A DNA stretch of 18,386 bases. Source: CAYSLC01 sp964431545 (GTDB lineage Bacteria > Desulfobacterota > Desulfobacteria > Desulfobacterales > JAABSP01). The DNA is taken from the NCBI GenBank assembly GCA_964431545.1, contig CAYSLC010000109.1, forward strand, positions 1 to 18,386, written 5' to 3'. The position numbers and the translations under genes were made by a program. The notes beneath the pieces were generated by a model, which was not told the DNA's origin, made no database searches, and saw only the letters and a list, made by a program, of their open reading frames with translations. Shown piece by piece: positions 1 to 5,964 of the stretch (positions within the stretch are counted from its first letter, which is position 1; each line of letters begins with the position of its first letter).

Positions 1-1
1 G

Positions 2-157
2 TACGAGGAGTTGATCGATGAGATGGCCAAGCGGGCCCCCACGGATGACATGCGGCAGCGGATCACCGACCTTCGGGAAGGCGGATTCGAGTTCGACAAG
101 ATCCAGGAGAACCTGGCCCGGGCCGGGTCCGGAATGAAAACACGCATCGATTCCTAA
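2..157 (+). CDS. C-terminal end of an unidentified protein (5' truncated)
   Basis: An open frame enters from the left edge in frame 2 and stops at TAA 155-157. It gives 51 residues, beginning YEELIDEMAK and ending MKTRIDS. The fragment is charged and probably helical, with an E/D/K/R-rich pattern. It has no cysteines and no membrane segment. I do not recognise a family from so little. The codon third positions are G/C-rich like the neighbouring genes, which supports genuine coding. It is followed by about 157 non-coding bases holding a strong GC hairpin, so it probably belongs to a different transcription unit from the redox cluster that follows. Confidence 0.6.
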   Translation, partial: YEELIDEMAKRAPTDDMRQRITDLREGGFEFDKIQENLARAGSGMKTRIDS

Positions 158-172
158 CCAACAGTTCAACCT

Positions 173-241
173 GCGCGCGCGGCCTCGCTGCGCCGGCCGT
201 CTCCGACCGACATCGAGCACGGCGCGGGACGCCGCGCGCGC
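173..241 (+). terminator. Large GC-rich two-tier hairpin, terminator-like
   Basis: An 11-base arm GCGCGCGCGGC (173-183) is exactly complementary to 231-241. Nested inside, GCGCCG (190-195) pairs with CGGCGC (220-225). It lies 15 bases after the stop of the upstream gene and about 70 bases before the likely start of the next. There is no T-run after it, so it is not a classical intrinsic terminator. It could be a transcript 3'-end stabiliser, a factor-dependent terminator, or a leader structure for the operon that follows. The two flanks also share a short direct repeat, TTCAAC (165-170 and 242-247). I see no convincing promoter in 158-314. Confidence 0.4.
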
Positions 242-314
242 TTCAACAGAACGGGCGTCTTCCGGGATGTACCCTGAAGAACGCCGGAAGCACCGGAAGA
301 GAGCAACCCCTCCC

Positions 315-629
315 ATGTCGAATCCAGACCCATCGAGACAGAATCAACTGGAAACATTGAAGCAGATCATCCTCGACCATCGCCTGCCGAGGGCCGACTT
401 CGCCCTGTTCGCCGTGGCATGCCCCTATTGCGGCAAGGCGGACCGGATCCGAAAGCTGGAGCCCCCCGGGGATCTGGACGGGGAGATCCCTCCGGAGGCG
501 GCCGGGACTTACGGGGACTTGTGGCGGTCCCTCGCTTCCCTGGAGACCTCCCTGGGGATCTGCGGGTTCTGCCGGAACATTCTGAGGCTCCATCCGCGGG
601 GGGGACGGGCCGAAGGCGTATACGAATAA
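315..629 (+). CDS. Small two-CxxC zinc-ribbon-like protein
   Basis: A 104-residue protein from the ATG at 315. It carries CPYC (C36, C39) and, about 44 residues later, CGFC (C83, C86). This is the layout of a split zinc ribbon binding one metal with four cysteines, though a redox disulfide role is also possible. The first half is a helix-rich segment (QLETLKQIILDH). The frame also has an ATG at 267, which would add 16 residues. Those codons are poorer in third-position G/C than the rest and the ATG has no ribosome site, so I prefer 315 (GGAAGAG upstream, with long spacing). It is first in the tightly packed redox cluster, 22 bases before the next gene. I do not recognise a named family. It may be a metal-sensing or metal-handling accessory protein. 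Confidence 0.6.
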   Translation: MSNPDPSRQNQLETLKQIILDHRLPRADFALFAVACPYCGKADRIRKLEPPGDLDGEIPPEAAGTYGDLWRSLASLETSLGICGFCRNILRLHPRGGRAEGVYE

Positions 630-651
630 TCGGAAAAAGGATCGTCCGACC

Positions 652-888
652 ATGAAGATCGAAGTGCTGGGAACGGGCTGCGCCCGATGTGAACAGCTTT
701 ACGAGAACGCCAGGTCCGCCGCCGCCGAGTTCGAGGGTATCGAGGTGGAGAAGAACGCGGACATCAAATACATCGCCGGCAAGGGCGTCTTCATGACGCC
801 GGGATTTCTCATCGACGGAACCGTGGTCTCGTCGGGAAAGCTCCTGTCGGCCGAGGAGATCAAGGGGAAGATCAAGGAGCGCCTGTAA
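652..888 (+). CDS. Small thioredoxin-fold protein, GCARC active site
   Basis: A 78-residue protein with a minimal thioredoxin fold: beta strand MKIEVLGTG, active-site C10-A-R-C13, a helix, strand IEVEKN, and the cis-proline loop MTPGFLIDG with P50. This is the pattern of the 'redox-active disulfide protein 2' / thioredoxin_3 family, typified by small archaeal thioredoxins. Known members shuttle electrons to target disulfides in the cytoplasm, and there is no signal peptide here. It ends 4 bases before the COG0523 GTPase, so the two are surely co-transcribed. A dedicated reductase-like gene lies two genes downstream, so it is probably one of several alternative thiol carriers in this cluster. 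The true partner is not visible from sequence. Confidence 0.85.
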   Translation: MKIEVLGTGCARCEQLYENARSAAAEFEGIEVEKNADIKYIAGKGVFMTPGFLIDGTVVSSGKLLSAEEIKGKIKERL

Positions 889-892
889 GATC

Positions 893-1933
893 ATGGAAGA
901 CCGCACCTTCGTCTATCTGATCACCGGTTTTCTCGGCGCCGGGAAAACCACGTTTCTCAACCGCATCATCGACCGGTTCCCCAAGGAGAAGAAGCTGACC
1001 CTGCTCATCAACGAGTTCGGGGAGATCGGCGTGGACGGCTCCCTGGTGGAGGGCGACGAGATCGACATGATGGAGATCAGCAAGGGGTCCATCTTCTGCG
1101 TCTGCGTCAAGACCGATTTCATCAAGGGACTCTATGAACTCGACAACAAGATCCGGCCCGACGTCCTGCTCATCGAATCCACCGGCGTGGCCAATCCGTC
1201 GGATCTGAAACGGGACCTGGCCCTGCCCATCTTCAACGACCGCTTCAAGTTCCGGGAGCAGTTCTGCATCCTCGACGCCGTCCACTTCCTCGACGCCTAC
1301 GACGCTTACGCCTCTTTGGAGAAGCAGATCGCCTCGTCCACCGCGTTCATCCTCAACAAGACCGACCTGGCGACGCCGGAGCAGGTGGCGGGGGTCAAGG
1401 AGGTGGTGGCCCGGTTCCATCCGGACCCGGCCTTCCACGAGACCGCCTACTGCGACATTCCCCTGGACCATTTCTTCCCAGAGGGGTTCCTGGAGGAGCC
1501 GGGGGAGGGGGGAGAGGCGCCCGCGGAGCGGATGCCGAGACTGACCGACGCCCAGCTCGACCAATTCATCGAGGAACTTCTGGACAGTCCGGACCTCCAG
1601 ACGACCCCCCCCGATCAGCTTCTGTCCGCGACCTACCGGTGGAAGGGGACGGACCTGGACGGCATCCGGCATACGGCCGAAAACCTGCCCAAGGCGGTGG
1701 TCCGGGCCAAGGGGTTCCTGGAGACCCCGGAAGGGCTCCACATTTTCAACTACGTCATGGGCGACTGGGAGATCAAGCCGGCGACCACCGCGCCGGAGCG
1801 GATCCACCATCGGAACGTGGTGGTCTTCATCGCTCCGCCGGACGCCATGGAGGGCGTGGAGCAAGCCTGTGACGCCGACCAATGGACCGGGCTGGGAACC
1901 TATCAGCCCTTCACATCCGGAGGAGGTGCGTAA
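893..1933 (+). CDS. COG0523 / CobW-like GTPase, putative metallochaperone
   Basis: 346 residues. The N-terminal G domain shows the P-loop GFLGAGKTT (12-20), NEFGEIGVDG (40-49), ESTGVANPSDL (about 95-105) and the guanine-specificity motif NKTD (155-158). The C-terminal third (from about residue 235) matches a CobW C-terminal domain. Known relatives load metals (Zn, Co, Ni, Fe) into targets using GTP hydrolysis. The family's usual CxCC metal-binding loop is altered here to FCVCV (C69, C71), which keeps a CxC pair. There is no His-rich tail. Its stop codon overlaps the next ATG (TAATG), which couples it to the reductase-like gene. In this context it may deliver or sense a thiophilic metal; the metal is unknown. 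Confidence 0.85.
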   Translation: MEDRTFVYLITGFLGAGKTTFLNRIIDRFPKEKKLTLLINEFGEIGVDGSLVEGDEIDMMEISKGSIFCVCVKTDFIKGLYELDNKIRPDVLLIESTGVANPSDLKRDLALPIFNDRFKFREQFCILDAVHFLDAYDAYASLEKQIASSTAFILNKTDLATPEQVAGVKEVVARFHPDPAFHETAYCDIPLDHFFPEGFLEEPGEGGEAPAERMPRLTDAQLDQFIEELLDSPDLQTTPPDQLLSATYRWKGTDLDGIRHTAENLPKAVVRAKGFLETPEGLHIFNYVMGDWEIKPATTAPERIHHRNVVVFIAPPDAMEGVEQACDADQWTGLGTYQPFTSGGGA

Positions 1934-2865
1934 TGGCCGAGCCCCAACCCTATGATCTGATCATCGCGGGCACCGGGCCCGCCGGGCTGACCGCCGCCAT
2001 CTACGGGCGACGGTTCGGACTCCGGGTGGTGGTCTTCGGCGACACCCCCGGGGGAAACCTCTACATGGTGGAACGGATCATGAACTACCCCGGATTCACC
2101 GGCGGCATCTCCGGCACCCAGCTGGGCACCACCGCCTTCACCCAGGCACAGGCCGAGGGGGCGGTCTTCCCCATGGTCCTCCTGGATCGGCTGGCGGAGG
2201 CCGCGGGGGAGGGATTCCTGGCCGTGGATGCCGACGGAACGGCCTACACGGCGCCGGCAGCCCTGGTCGCCACCGGCCGGCGGCCCAAGATCCTCTCCGT
2301 CCCCAACGCCGACAAACCGGGGATCCATTTCTGCTCCATCTGCGACGGCCCCCTCTACCGGGACCGGGGGGCGACCCTGGCGGTGATCGGCGGCGGCGAT
2401 CGGGCCGGACACCACGCCCTGACCCTCGCCAATGTGGCCGGGAAGGTCCTGCTGGTGACAAAGGATCCCCGCCCGGCCATGGAGACCGCCCTCCGGACGG
2501 CCCTGGAGGAGAAGGGCAACGTGGAGATCCGCACCGGGGCCGAGGTGGTCGGGTTCACCGGCGAGAAGGAGATCCACGGCATCGAGGCGGCGTCGGCCGG
2601 GGGCGAAACGGAGACGGTCCCCGTGGACGGCGTCTTTCTGGCCATCGGATGGCTGCCCAATCTGGGGATGCTCGACCTGCCGGCCGATCGGGACGCCGAC
2701 GGGTACCTGGTGACGGGTGACGGGCTCATGACCTCTCGGCCGGGCCTCTTTGCCGCCGGGGACGTGCGGACCACGGATCTCCGCCAGGTGGTGACCGCCT
2801 GCGCCGACGGGGCCCGGGCGGCCACCGGCGCGTTGGACTACCTGGAGCGGAAGCGGACGGGCTGA
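1933..2865 (+). CDS. Thioredoxin-reductase-like FAD disulfide oxidoreductase
   Basis: 310 residues. It has the FAD motif GTGPAG (13-18), the flavin-contact stretch PGGNLYMVERIMNYPGF, a redox-active C134-S-I-C137, a second dinucleotide motif GGGDRA (153-158), and the terminal FAAGDVR FAD motif. This is the layout of low-molecular-weight bacterial thioredoxin reductase. The start at 1933 is fixed by AGGAGGTG at 1921-1928 and the TAATG overlap. Canonical TrxB carries an HRRxxxR motif after the second Rossmann strand to grip the NADPH 2'-phosphate. Here that place reads VTKDPRPAME, so the cofactor may be NADH, or the donor may be different. It sits directly upstream of two thioredoxin-like genes, its likely substrates. 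Confidence 0.9.
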   Translation: MAEPQPYDLIIAGTGPAGLTAAIYGRRFGLRVVVFGDTPGGNLYMVERIMNYPGFTGGISGTQLGTTAFTQAQAEGAVFPMVLLDRLAEAAGEGFLAVDADGTAYTAPAALVATGRRPKILSVPNADKPGIHFCSICDGPLYRDRGATLAVIGGGDRAGHHALTLANVAGKVLLVTKDPRPAMETALRTALEEKGNVEIRTGAEVVGFTGEKEIHGIEAASAGGETETVPVDGVFLAIGWLPNLGMLDLPADRDADGYLVTGDGLMTSRPGLFAAGDVRTTDLRQVVTACADGARAATGALDYLERKRTG

Positions 2866-2877
2866 ACAGGGCGTTCC

Positions 2878-3216
2878 ATGGCAGACGCCGCCGAACCCAT
2901 CCTGTTGGAGATCACCTACGAGGGGGACCACTGCATCCCCTGCGTCTACATGGTCAAGGTGGTGGAGGCGGTGGCGCCCGAATACGGGGATGCGCTCGAT
3001 TGGCGGAAGGTGGTGCTCACCCGGCGGGAGGGGGCGCTCCGATTCGATGCGCTTTCCAAGCGGCTGGGGCGTCTGGCCCCGGTTCCCGCCATCTTCATCA
3101 ACGGGGATCTGGCCTTCGACGCCACCCCCGGAGAGGATCAACTGAGACGTGTTCTGGATCGGTATATCGACGATGATCAAAGCCGCGCGGTGGACCGGAA
3201 AGATGATGATGGCTGA
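2878..3216 (+). CDS. Thioredoxin-like protein, CIPC active site
   Basis: 112 residues with a thioredoxin-like fold: strand ILLEITYEG, active site C19-I-P-C22, helix VYMVKVVEAV, and cis-Pro P70 in the loop APVPAIFINGDLAF. The protein is cytoplasmic, with no signal peptide. It shares a C-x-x-C-[VY]-[YF]-M pattern with the next gene and with the selenoprotein at 4599, so the three are paralogous. The cysteine pair and the pairing with an upstream reductase-like gene suggest a dithiol carrier. It may act on the cluster's other proteins rather than on general thioredoxin targets. The C-terminal tail is very acidic and basic (DDDQSRAVDRKDDDG) and overlaps the start of the next gene. Confidence 0.85.
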   Translation: MADAAEPILLEITYEGDHCIPCVYMVKVVEAVAPEYGDALDWRKVVLTRREGALRFDALSKRLGRLAPVPAIFINGDLAFDATPGEDQLRRVLDRYIDDDQSRAVDRKDDDG

Positions 3217-3607
3217 GGGGTCCCGAAAAGAGCGGAGCGAAGGGGAGCCGGCTCCCGCCGACGGCCGGATCACCATCGAGGTGATGTACAAGGCCGATTA
3301 CTGCCTTCCTTGTTACTTCATGGACCAGGCGGTCCTGGAAGTCCTCCCCAACTACGGCGACCGGGTGGACTACCGCCGGGTCGATTTCATGAACGGCGAG
3401 GGGCGCCGGCGGTTTCTGGAACTCTCCGTTTCGCTGTTCGGGGAGGAGGGGGTCTTCCGGAAGCTTCGGGTGGCCCCGGTGCCGTCCCTGTTCATCGACG
3501 GTGAACTCTTCTTCGACGCCATCCCCCCCCGGTTTGAGCTGGAGGCCGCCATCGAGGAGGCCCTCGGCGGGCCCCCATCGACACTGAACCGCGCCGACGG
3601 CGCCTGA
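3203..3607 (+). CDS. Thioredoxin-like protein, CLPC active site
   Basis: 134 residues from the ATG at 3203. Three consecutive ATG codons (3203, 3206, 3209) follow CCGGAAAG, and the start overlaps the previous gene's stop. The fold pattern is strand TIEVMYKAD, active site C34-L-P-C37, YFMDQAVLEV, then cis-Pro P94 in APVPSLFIDGELFFDAIP. An N-terminal tail of about 20 charged residues precedes the fold. Compared with the CIPC paralogue there is an insertion between the active site and the cis-proline. Tandem duplication is likely, with differentiation of the active-site dipeptide (IP versus LP). It is probably a cytoplasmic dithiol relay protein; the specific partner is unknown. An upstream ATG at 3173 is possible but lacks a ribosome site. 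Confidence 0.8.
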   Translation: MMMAEGSRKERSEGEPAPADGRITIEVMYKADYCLPCYFMDQAVLEVLPNYGDRVDYRRVDFMNGEGRRRFLELSVSLFGEEGVFRKLRVAPVPSLFIDGELFFDAIPPRFELEAAIEEALGGPPSTLNRADGA

Positions 3608-3624
3608 TCCACAGTCGAACGTCC

Positions 3625-4602
3625 ATGGCATCCGAGGATACCGAGAAACGATATATTTTCAAGACCCACGGTGTCTGCCCGCCGGAGATCCATTTCACCC
3701 TGGAGGACGACATCCTGCGGGAAGTCCGGTTCGTGGGGGGCGGCTGTCCGGGAAACGCCAAGCTGGCGTCGCGGTTTCTCAAGGACCGGGCGGTCTCCGA
3801 GGTGGTCGAACAGGTTCAGGGGATCCCCTGCCGGAACGGGACCTCCTGCCCCGATCAGCTGGGGCGGGCCTTGGCAGCGGTCCGGGAAGGGGCACTGACG
3901 CCGGCGGCCTCCTTCCGCATCTTCACCGATCCCGACCCCCGCCGCCGCATCGCCATTTTGCCCGGACCGGCCGGGGACGTGGCGCTGCTCGATGACCTCC
4001 TCGACGGCGCCGACCGCCTGGGGGCCGATGGCGTCTACTGCATGGGTGATCTCACCGGTGCGGGCGGCGAAAACCCCGACATTTTAAGACGGCTCCGGAA
4101 GCGGTCGATCCCCGCCGTTCTGGGGGACCGGGACTGGGCCCGGGTCCAGGAGAGCGGGGACACGGCCTCCGACTGGCGGGACCGGCTCGCGATCCTTCCC
4201 CAGGTGGTCTCCTTCCATCTGTCGGGAAGATCCGGGGTCGCCTTCCACGGGGGATACCTTCGGGACCTGCCGGGGTTCTCCGACTACGAGCCGTATGCCC
4301 TGGAGATCAACATGGTCTGCGATCTCACCGATTACCTGCGGGACGCGGCCGTTTTTCCGGCCCTGGAGGCCATGATCCCTCAGTTTTCGGCCGGTGTCGT
4401 CGTCTTCGGACATCACGGCGGATGGCGCCATATCGAGGTGGGCGGGGTCCACTTCGTCGGGATCGGGGAACCGGTGGCCGGCGGCGCCGCCCGGATCGGT
4501 CTGCTCACCGGGCGGGAAGGATCGGTGGCGTTCGAAATCCATGAAATTCCGGGCGTTCGCGGAAAACCGGCTCCCGGAGAGGAGAAAGGGGTTGCGCCAT
4601 GA
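3625..4602 (+). CDS. TSCPD domain fused to degenerate metallophosphoesterase domain
   Basis: 325 residues. Residues 1-90 form a TSCPD domain: FKTHGVCPPEIHF, FVGGGCPGNAKL, and the signature T73-S-C-P-D77, with conserved C18, C41, C69 and C75. This domain is known as a free-standing small protein and at the C-terminus of B12-dependent ribonucleotide reductases, and probably binds metal. Residues about 108-305 resemble a YfcE-like calcineurin phosphoesterase (ADGVYCMGDLTG, IPAVLGDRDW, FHGG, FGHHGG). However, the first metal motif (usually SDxHGN) reads PGPAGD and the GNHD motif reads GDRD. The phosphoesterase half may therefore be inactive or may use altered metals. The stop overlaps the ATG of the selenoprotein (ATGA). 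I have not seen this fusion described. The function is unknown; a regulatory or metal-sensing role is plausible. Confidence 0.8.
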   Translation: MASEDTEKRYIFKTHGVCPPEIHFTLEDDILREVRFVGGGCPGNAKLASRFLKDRAVSEVVEQVQGIPCRNGTSCPDQLGRALAAVREGALTPAASFRIFTDPDPRRRIAILPGPAGDVALLDDLLDGADRLGADGVYCMGDLTGAGGENPDILRRLRKRSIPAVLGDRDWARVQESGDTASDWRDRLAILPQVVSFHLSGRSGVAFHGGYLRDLPGFSDYEPYALEINMVCDLTDYLRDAAVFPALEAMIPQFSAGVVVFGHHGGWRHIEVGGVHFVGIGEPVAGGAARIGLLTGREGSVAFEIHEIPGVRGKPAPGEEKGVAP

Positions 4603-4892
4603 CCGAGAAAGTCGCGGTGGACGTGCTGCTGACCGACTTCAACCAGTGACTCGCCTGCGTCTATATGGCGGAATCGGTAAAGGCTTTACCGGAGGAGATA
4701 CAGGCGCTGATGGATGTAAGGGAATGGGACATGCGGACCCGGGAAGGGATCCAGCGGTTTCGGGAGCTGCGGGCCAAGAGCCTGCCTTCCGTCGCCCTGG
4801 ACGGTGAGCTGGTCTACGAGTCGCTGATCCCCGGTCAGGAAGAGCTGGCCGAGGAGATCCGACGCCGGTTCCATTCCCGGACCGAAGGCTGA
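4599..4892 (+). CDS. Thioredoxin-like selenoprotein (UxxC), TGA 4647-4649 read as Sec
   Basis: 97 residues if the in-frame TGA at codon 17 is decoded as selenocysteine. Reading from the ATG at 4599 (ATGA overlap with the previous stop; GGAGAAAGG upstream) gives strand VAVDVLLTDFNQ, then U17-L-A-C20, VYMAESVKAL, and the cis-proline loop SLPSVALDGELVYE (P63). This aligns position for position with the two Cys paralogues upstream (CIPCVYM, CLPCYFM), so the TGA sits exactly where the attacking cysteine belongs. The frame is open on both sides, and the region just after the TGA forms a SECIS-like hairpin. The inferred role is a high-reactivity selenol thioredoxin in the cluster's redox relay. A gene finder would miss it or start it at 4665, losing the active site. 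A nonsense mutation is the alternative but is far less likely. Confidence 0.9.
4652..4706 (+). promoter_or_regulatory. Bacterial SECIS-like hairpin for Sec insertion
   Basis: The apical stem CGGTAAA (4675-4681) pairs perfectly with TTTACCG (4685-4691) around a three-base loop GGC. A lower stem CGCCTG (4652-4657) pairs with CAGGCG (4701-4706), with GTCT/AGAT (one G-U pair) stacked inside. The loop begins 33 bases after the TGA and opens with G, fitting the known bacterial consensus: a small loop with an early G, about 16-37 bases past the UGA. The stem uses codons unusual for this G/C-ending genome (gta, gct, tta, ata), as expected if structure constrains the codons. It would recruit SelB carrying Sec-tRNA. 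Confidence 0.8.
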
Positions 4893-4924
4893 CATCCAAG
4901 ACAGGAAGGGGAAATCGGAGGACG

Positions 4925-5905
4925 ATGCATCTAGAGGACGTCAACATCGAAGGGTTCAAGTCCTTCTCCGAGAAGACCAACATGAGCTTCCAGCCCGGCA
5001 TCGATGTGATCATCGGGAACAACGGGGTGGGCAAATCGAACATCCTCGACGCCGTGGTCTGGGCCATGGGGGAGAACGACCTGGAAAAGCTCCGCTGCCA
5101 TGATGCCGAGGAACTCTTCTTCGTGGGCAGCAAGGACTACGCGCCGGCCGGGCATGTGGAGGTGGAACTCAACTTCCGGGAAGGGACAGGGAAGGATGCC
5201 CCCAAGACCCAGGTGATCCGGCGGATGGACCGGGACGGCCGGGAGACCTACCGCATCGGCGGGCGGACCCTGGACCGGAAACAGTTCCTGGCGGGCCTGG
5301 AGAAGCTGTCGGTCGCGGACGCCCTCAAGACCATCGTCCGCCAGGAGCAGATCAACGACATGCTGACCCTCGAGCCCCGACGCCGCTTCCAGTGGATCGA
5401 GGGGCTGGTGGGGCCAAACGGCGACGGAACTCTCCCCCGGCGCCTCGCGGAGGAGACCGCCCCCCAGTTTTCCCGCTATTTGAAGACCCTCTTCCCCAAG
5501 GGGGACGGGGCCCTCCGGGTGGAGGAGCGGCAAGGGGAGCCGGCGGTGGAGATCGAGGTCACCCTCTCCGGGGGCCGGGCCCGGAAGGCCCATCAGCTCT
5601 CCGGCGGGGAGAAGTCGGTCACCAGCCTCGCCCTGAAGCTCGCCGTCTTCGACCAGCTCGAAAGCCCCTTCTACCTCCTCGACGAGGTGGAACCCTCCCT
5701 CGACTACGCCCACCACAAATCGATGCAGGCCTTTCTCAAGGCACTCGCCGCCCGCAAGCAGCTGATCATGATCACCCACCTGCGGAGCACCATCGAACTG
5801 GCCAGCACCCTCCACGGGGTGCGGACCCGCTTCGACGGGTCGTCCTTCATGAAGTTCTACTTCGTCATGAACGAACGGCTGCTCAGGCTCTACAAGTGCT
5901 GCTAG
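4925..5905 (+). CDS. Head-only SMC-like ATPase ending in Cys-Cys-COOH
   Basis: 326 residues. It has the Walker A motif GNNGVGKS (31-38), SMC-type continuation NILDAVVWAMGE, a Q-loop-like segment VRQEQINDMLTLEPRRRF (138-155), an ABC signature LSGGEK (225-230), Walker B FYLLDEVEPSLD (249-260), and a switch region IMITHLRSTIELASTLHGV. These match the N- and C-terminal lobes of SMC proteins, but the two long coiled coils and hinge (normally about 700 residues) are missing. Only a short linker (about 162-180) joins the lobes. The protein ends RLYKCC with vicinal cysteines C325 and C326 at the very C-terminus, ideal for binding or transferring a thiophilic ligand. It starts after GGAGG. It is probably a nucleotide-gated switch serving this cluster rather than a chromosome-condensation protein. 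Confidence 0.85.
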   Translation: MHLEDVNIEGFKSFSEKTNMSFQPGIDVIIGNNGVGKSNILDAVVWAMGENDLEKLRCHDAEELFFVGSKDYAPAGHVEVELNFREGTGKDAPKTQVIRRMDRDGRETYRIGGRTLDRKQFLAGLEKLSVADALKTIVRQEQINDMLTLEPRRRFQWIEGLVGPNGDGTLPRRLAEETAPQFSRYLKTLFPKGDGALRVEERQGEPAVEIEVTLSGGRARKAHQLSGGEKSVTSLALKLAVFDQLESPFYLLDEVEPSLDYAHHKSMQAFLKALAARKQLIMITHLRSTIELASTLHGVRTRFDGSSFMKFYFVMNERLLRLYKCC

Positions 5906-5908
5906 GGG

Positions 5909-5947
5909 CATAATTTATCCGGACGGCGGCCGCCGGGGCCGTCCGGA
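5909..5947 (+). promoter_or_regulatory. Possible -10 element and perfect GC palindrome ahead of ABC genes
   Basis: In the 59-base gap between the SMC-like gene and the permease, CATAAT (5909-5914) stands out in an otherwise G/C-rich sequence and matches a -10 box at five of six positions. No good -35 is visible. Four bases downstream is a perfect 10-base inverted repeat, TCCGGACGGC (5918-5927) with its complement at 5938-5947, around a 10-base spacer. It could be a repressor operator overlapping the transcription start, or an RNA hairpin that tunes expression of the ABC part relative to the upstream genes. No T-run follows. Confidence 0.35.
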
Positions 5948-5964
5948 CCTCCGGGAGGCGAGGG

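Noticed and set aside
3214..3216. Other TGA stops in the cluster (3214, 3605, 6751) as further Sec codons.
   Set aside because: Each ends a complete domain, no CxxC-like partner follows in frame, and no SECIS-like hairpin was seen nearby.
1903..3291. A 462-codon minus-strand frame.
   Set aside because: It lies opposite the flavoprotein and Trx-like genes, whose motifs and ribosome sites are clear. The translation is low-complexity with no domain.
4647..4649. TGA as a nonsense mutation making the Trx-like gene a pseudogene.
   Set aside because: The codon is at the catalytic Cys position, the frame is intact on both sides, a SECIS-like hairpin follows at the right distance, and Cys paralogues sit next to it.
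4665..4892. A 75-residue protein starting at the ATG after the TGA.
   Set aside because: That start has no ribosome site and removes the active site and first strand of the thioredoxin fold.
4931..5911. A 326-codon minus-strand frame.
   Set aside because: Exact antisense shadow of the SMC-like ATPase, which has all expected nucleotide motifs.
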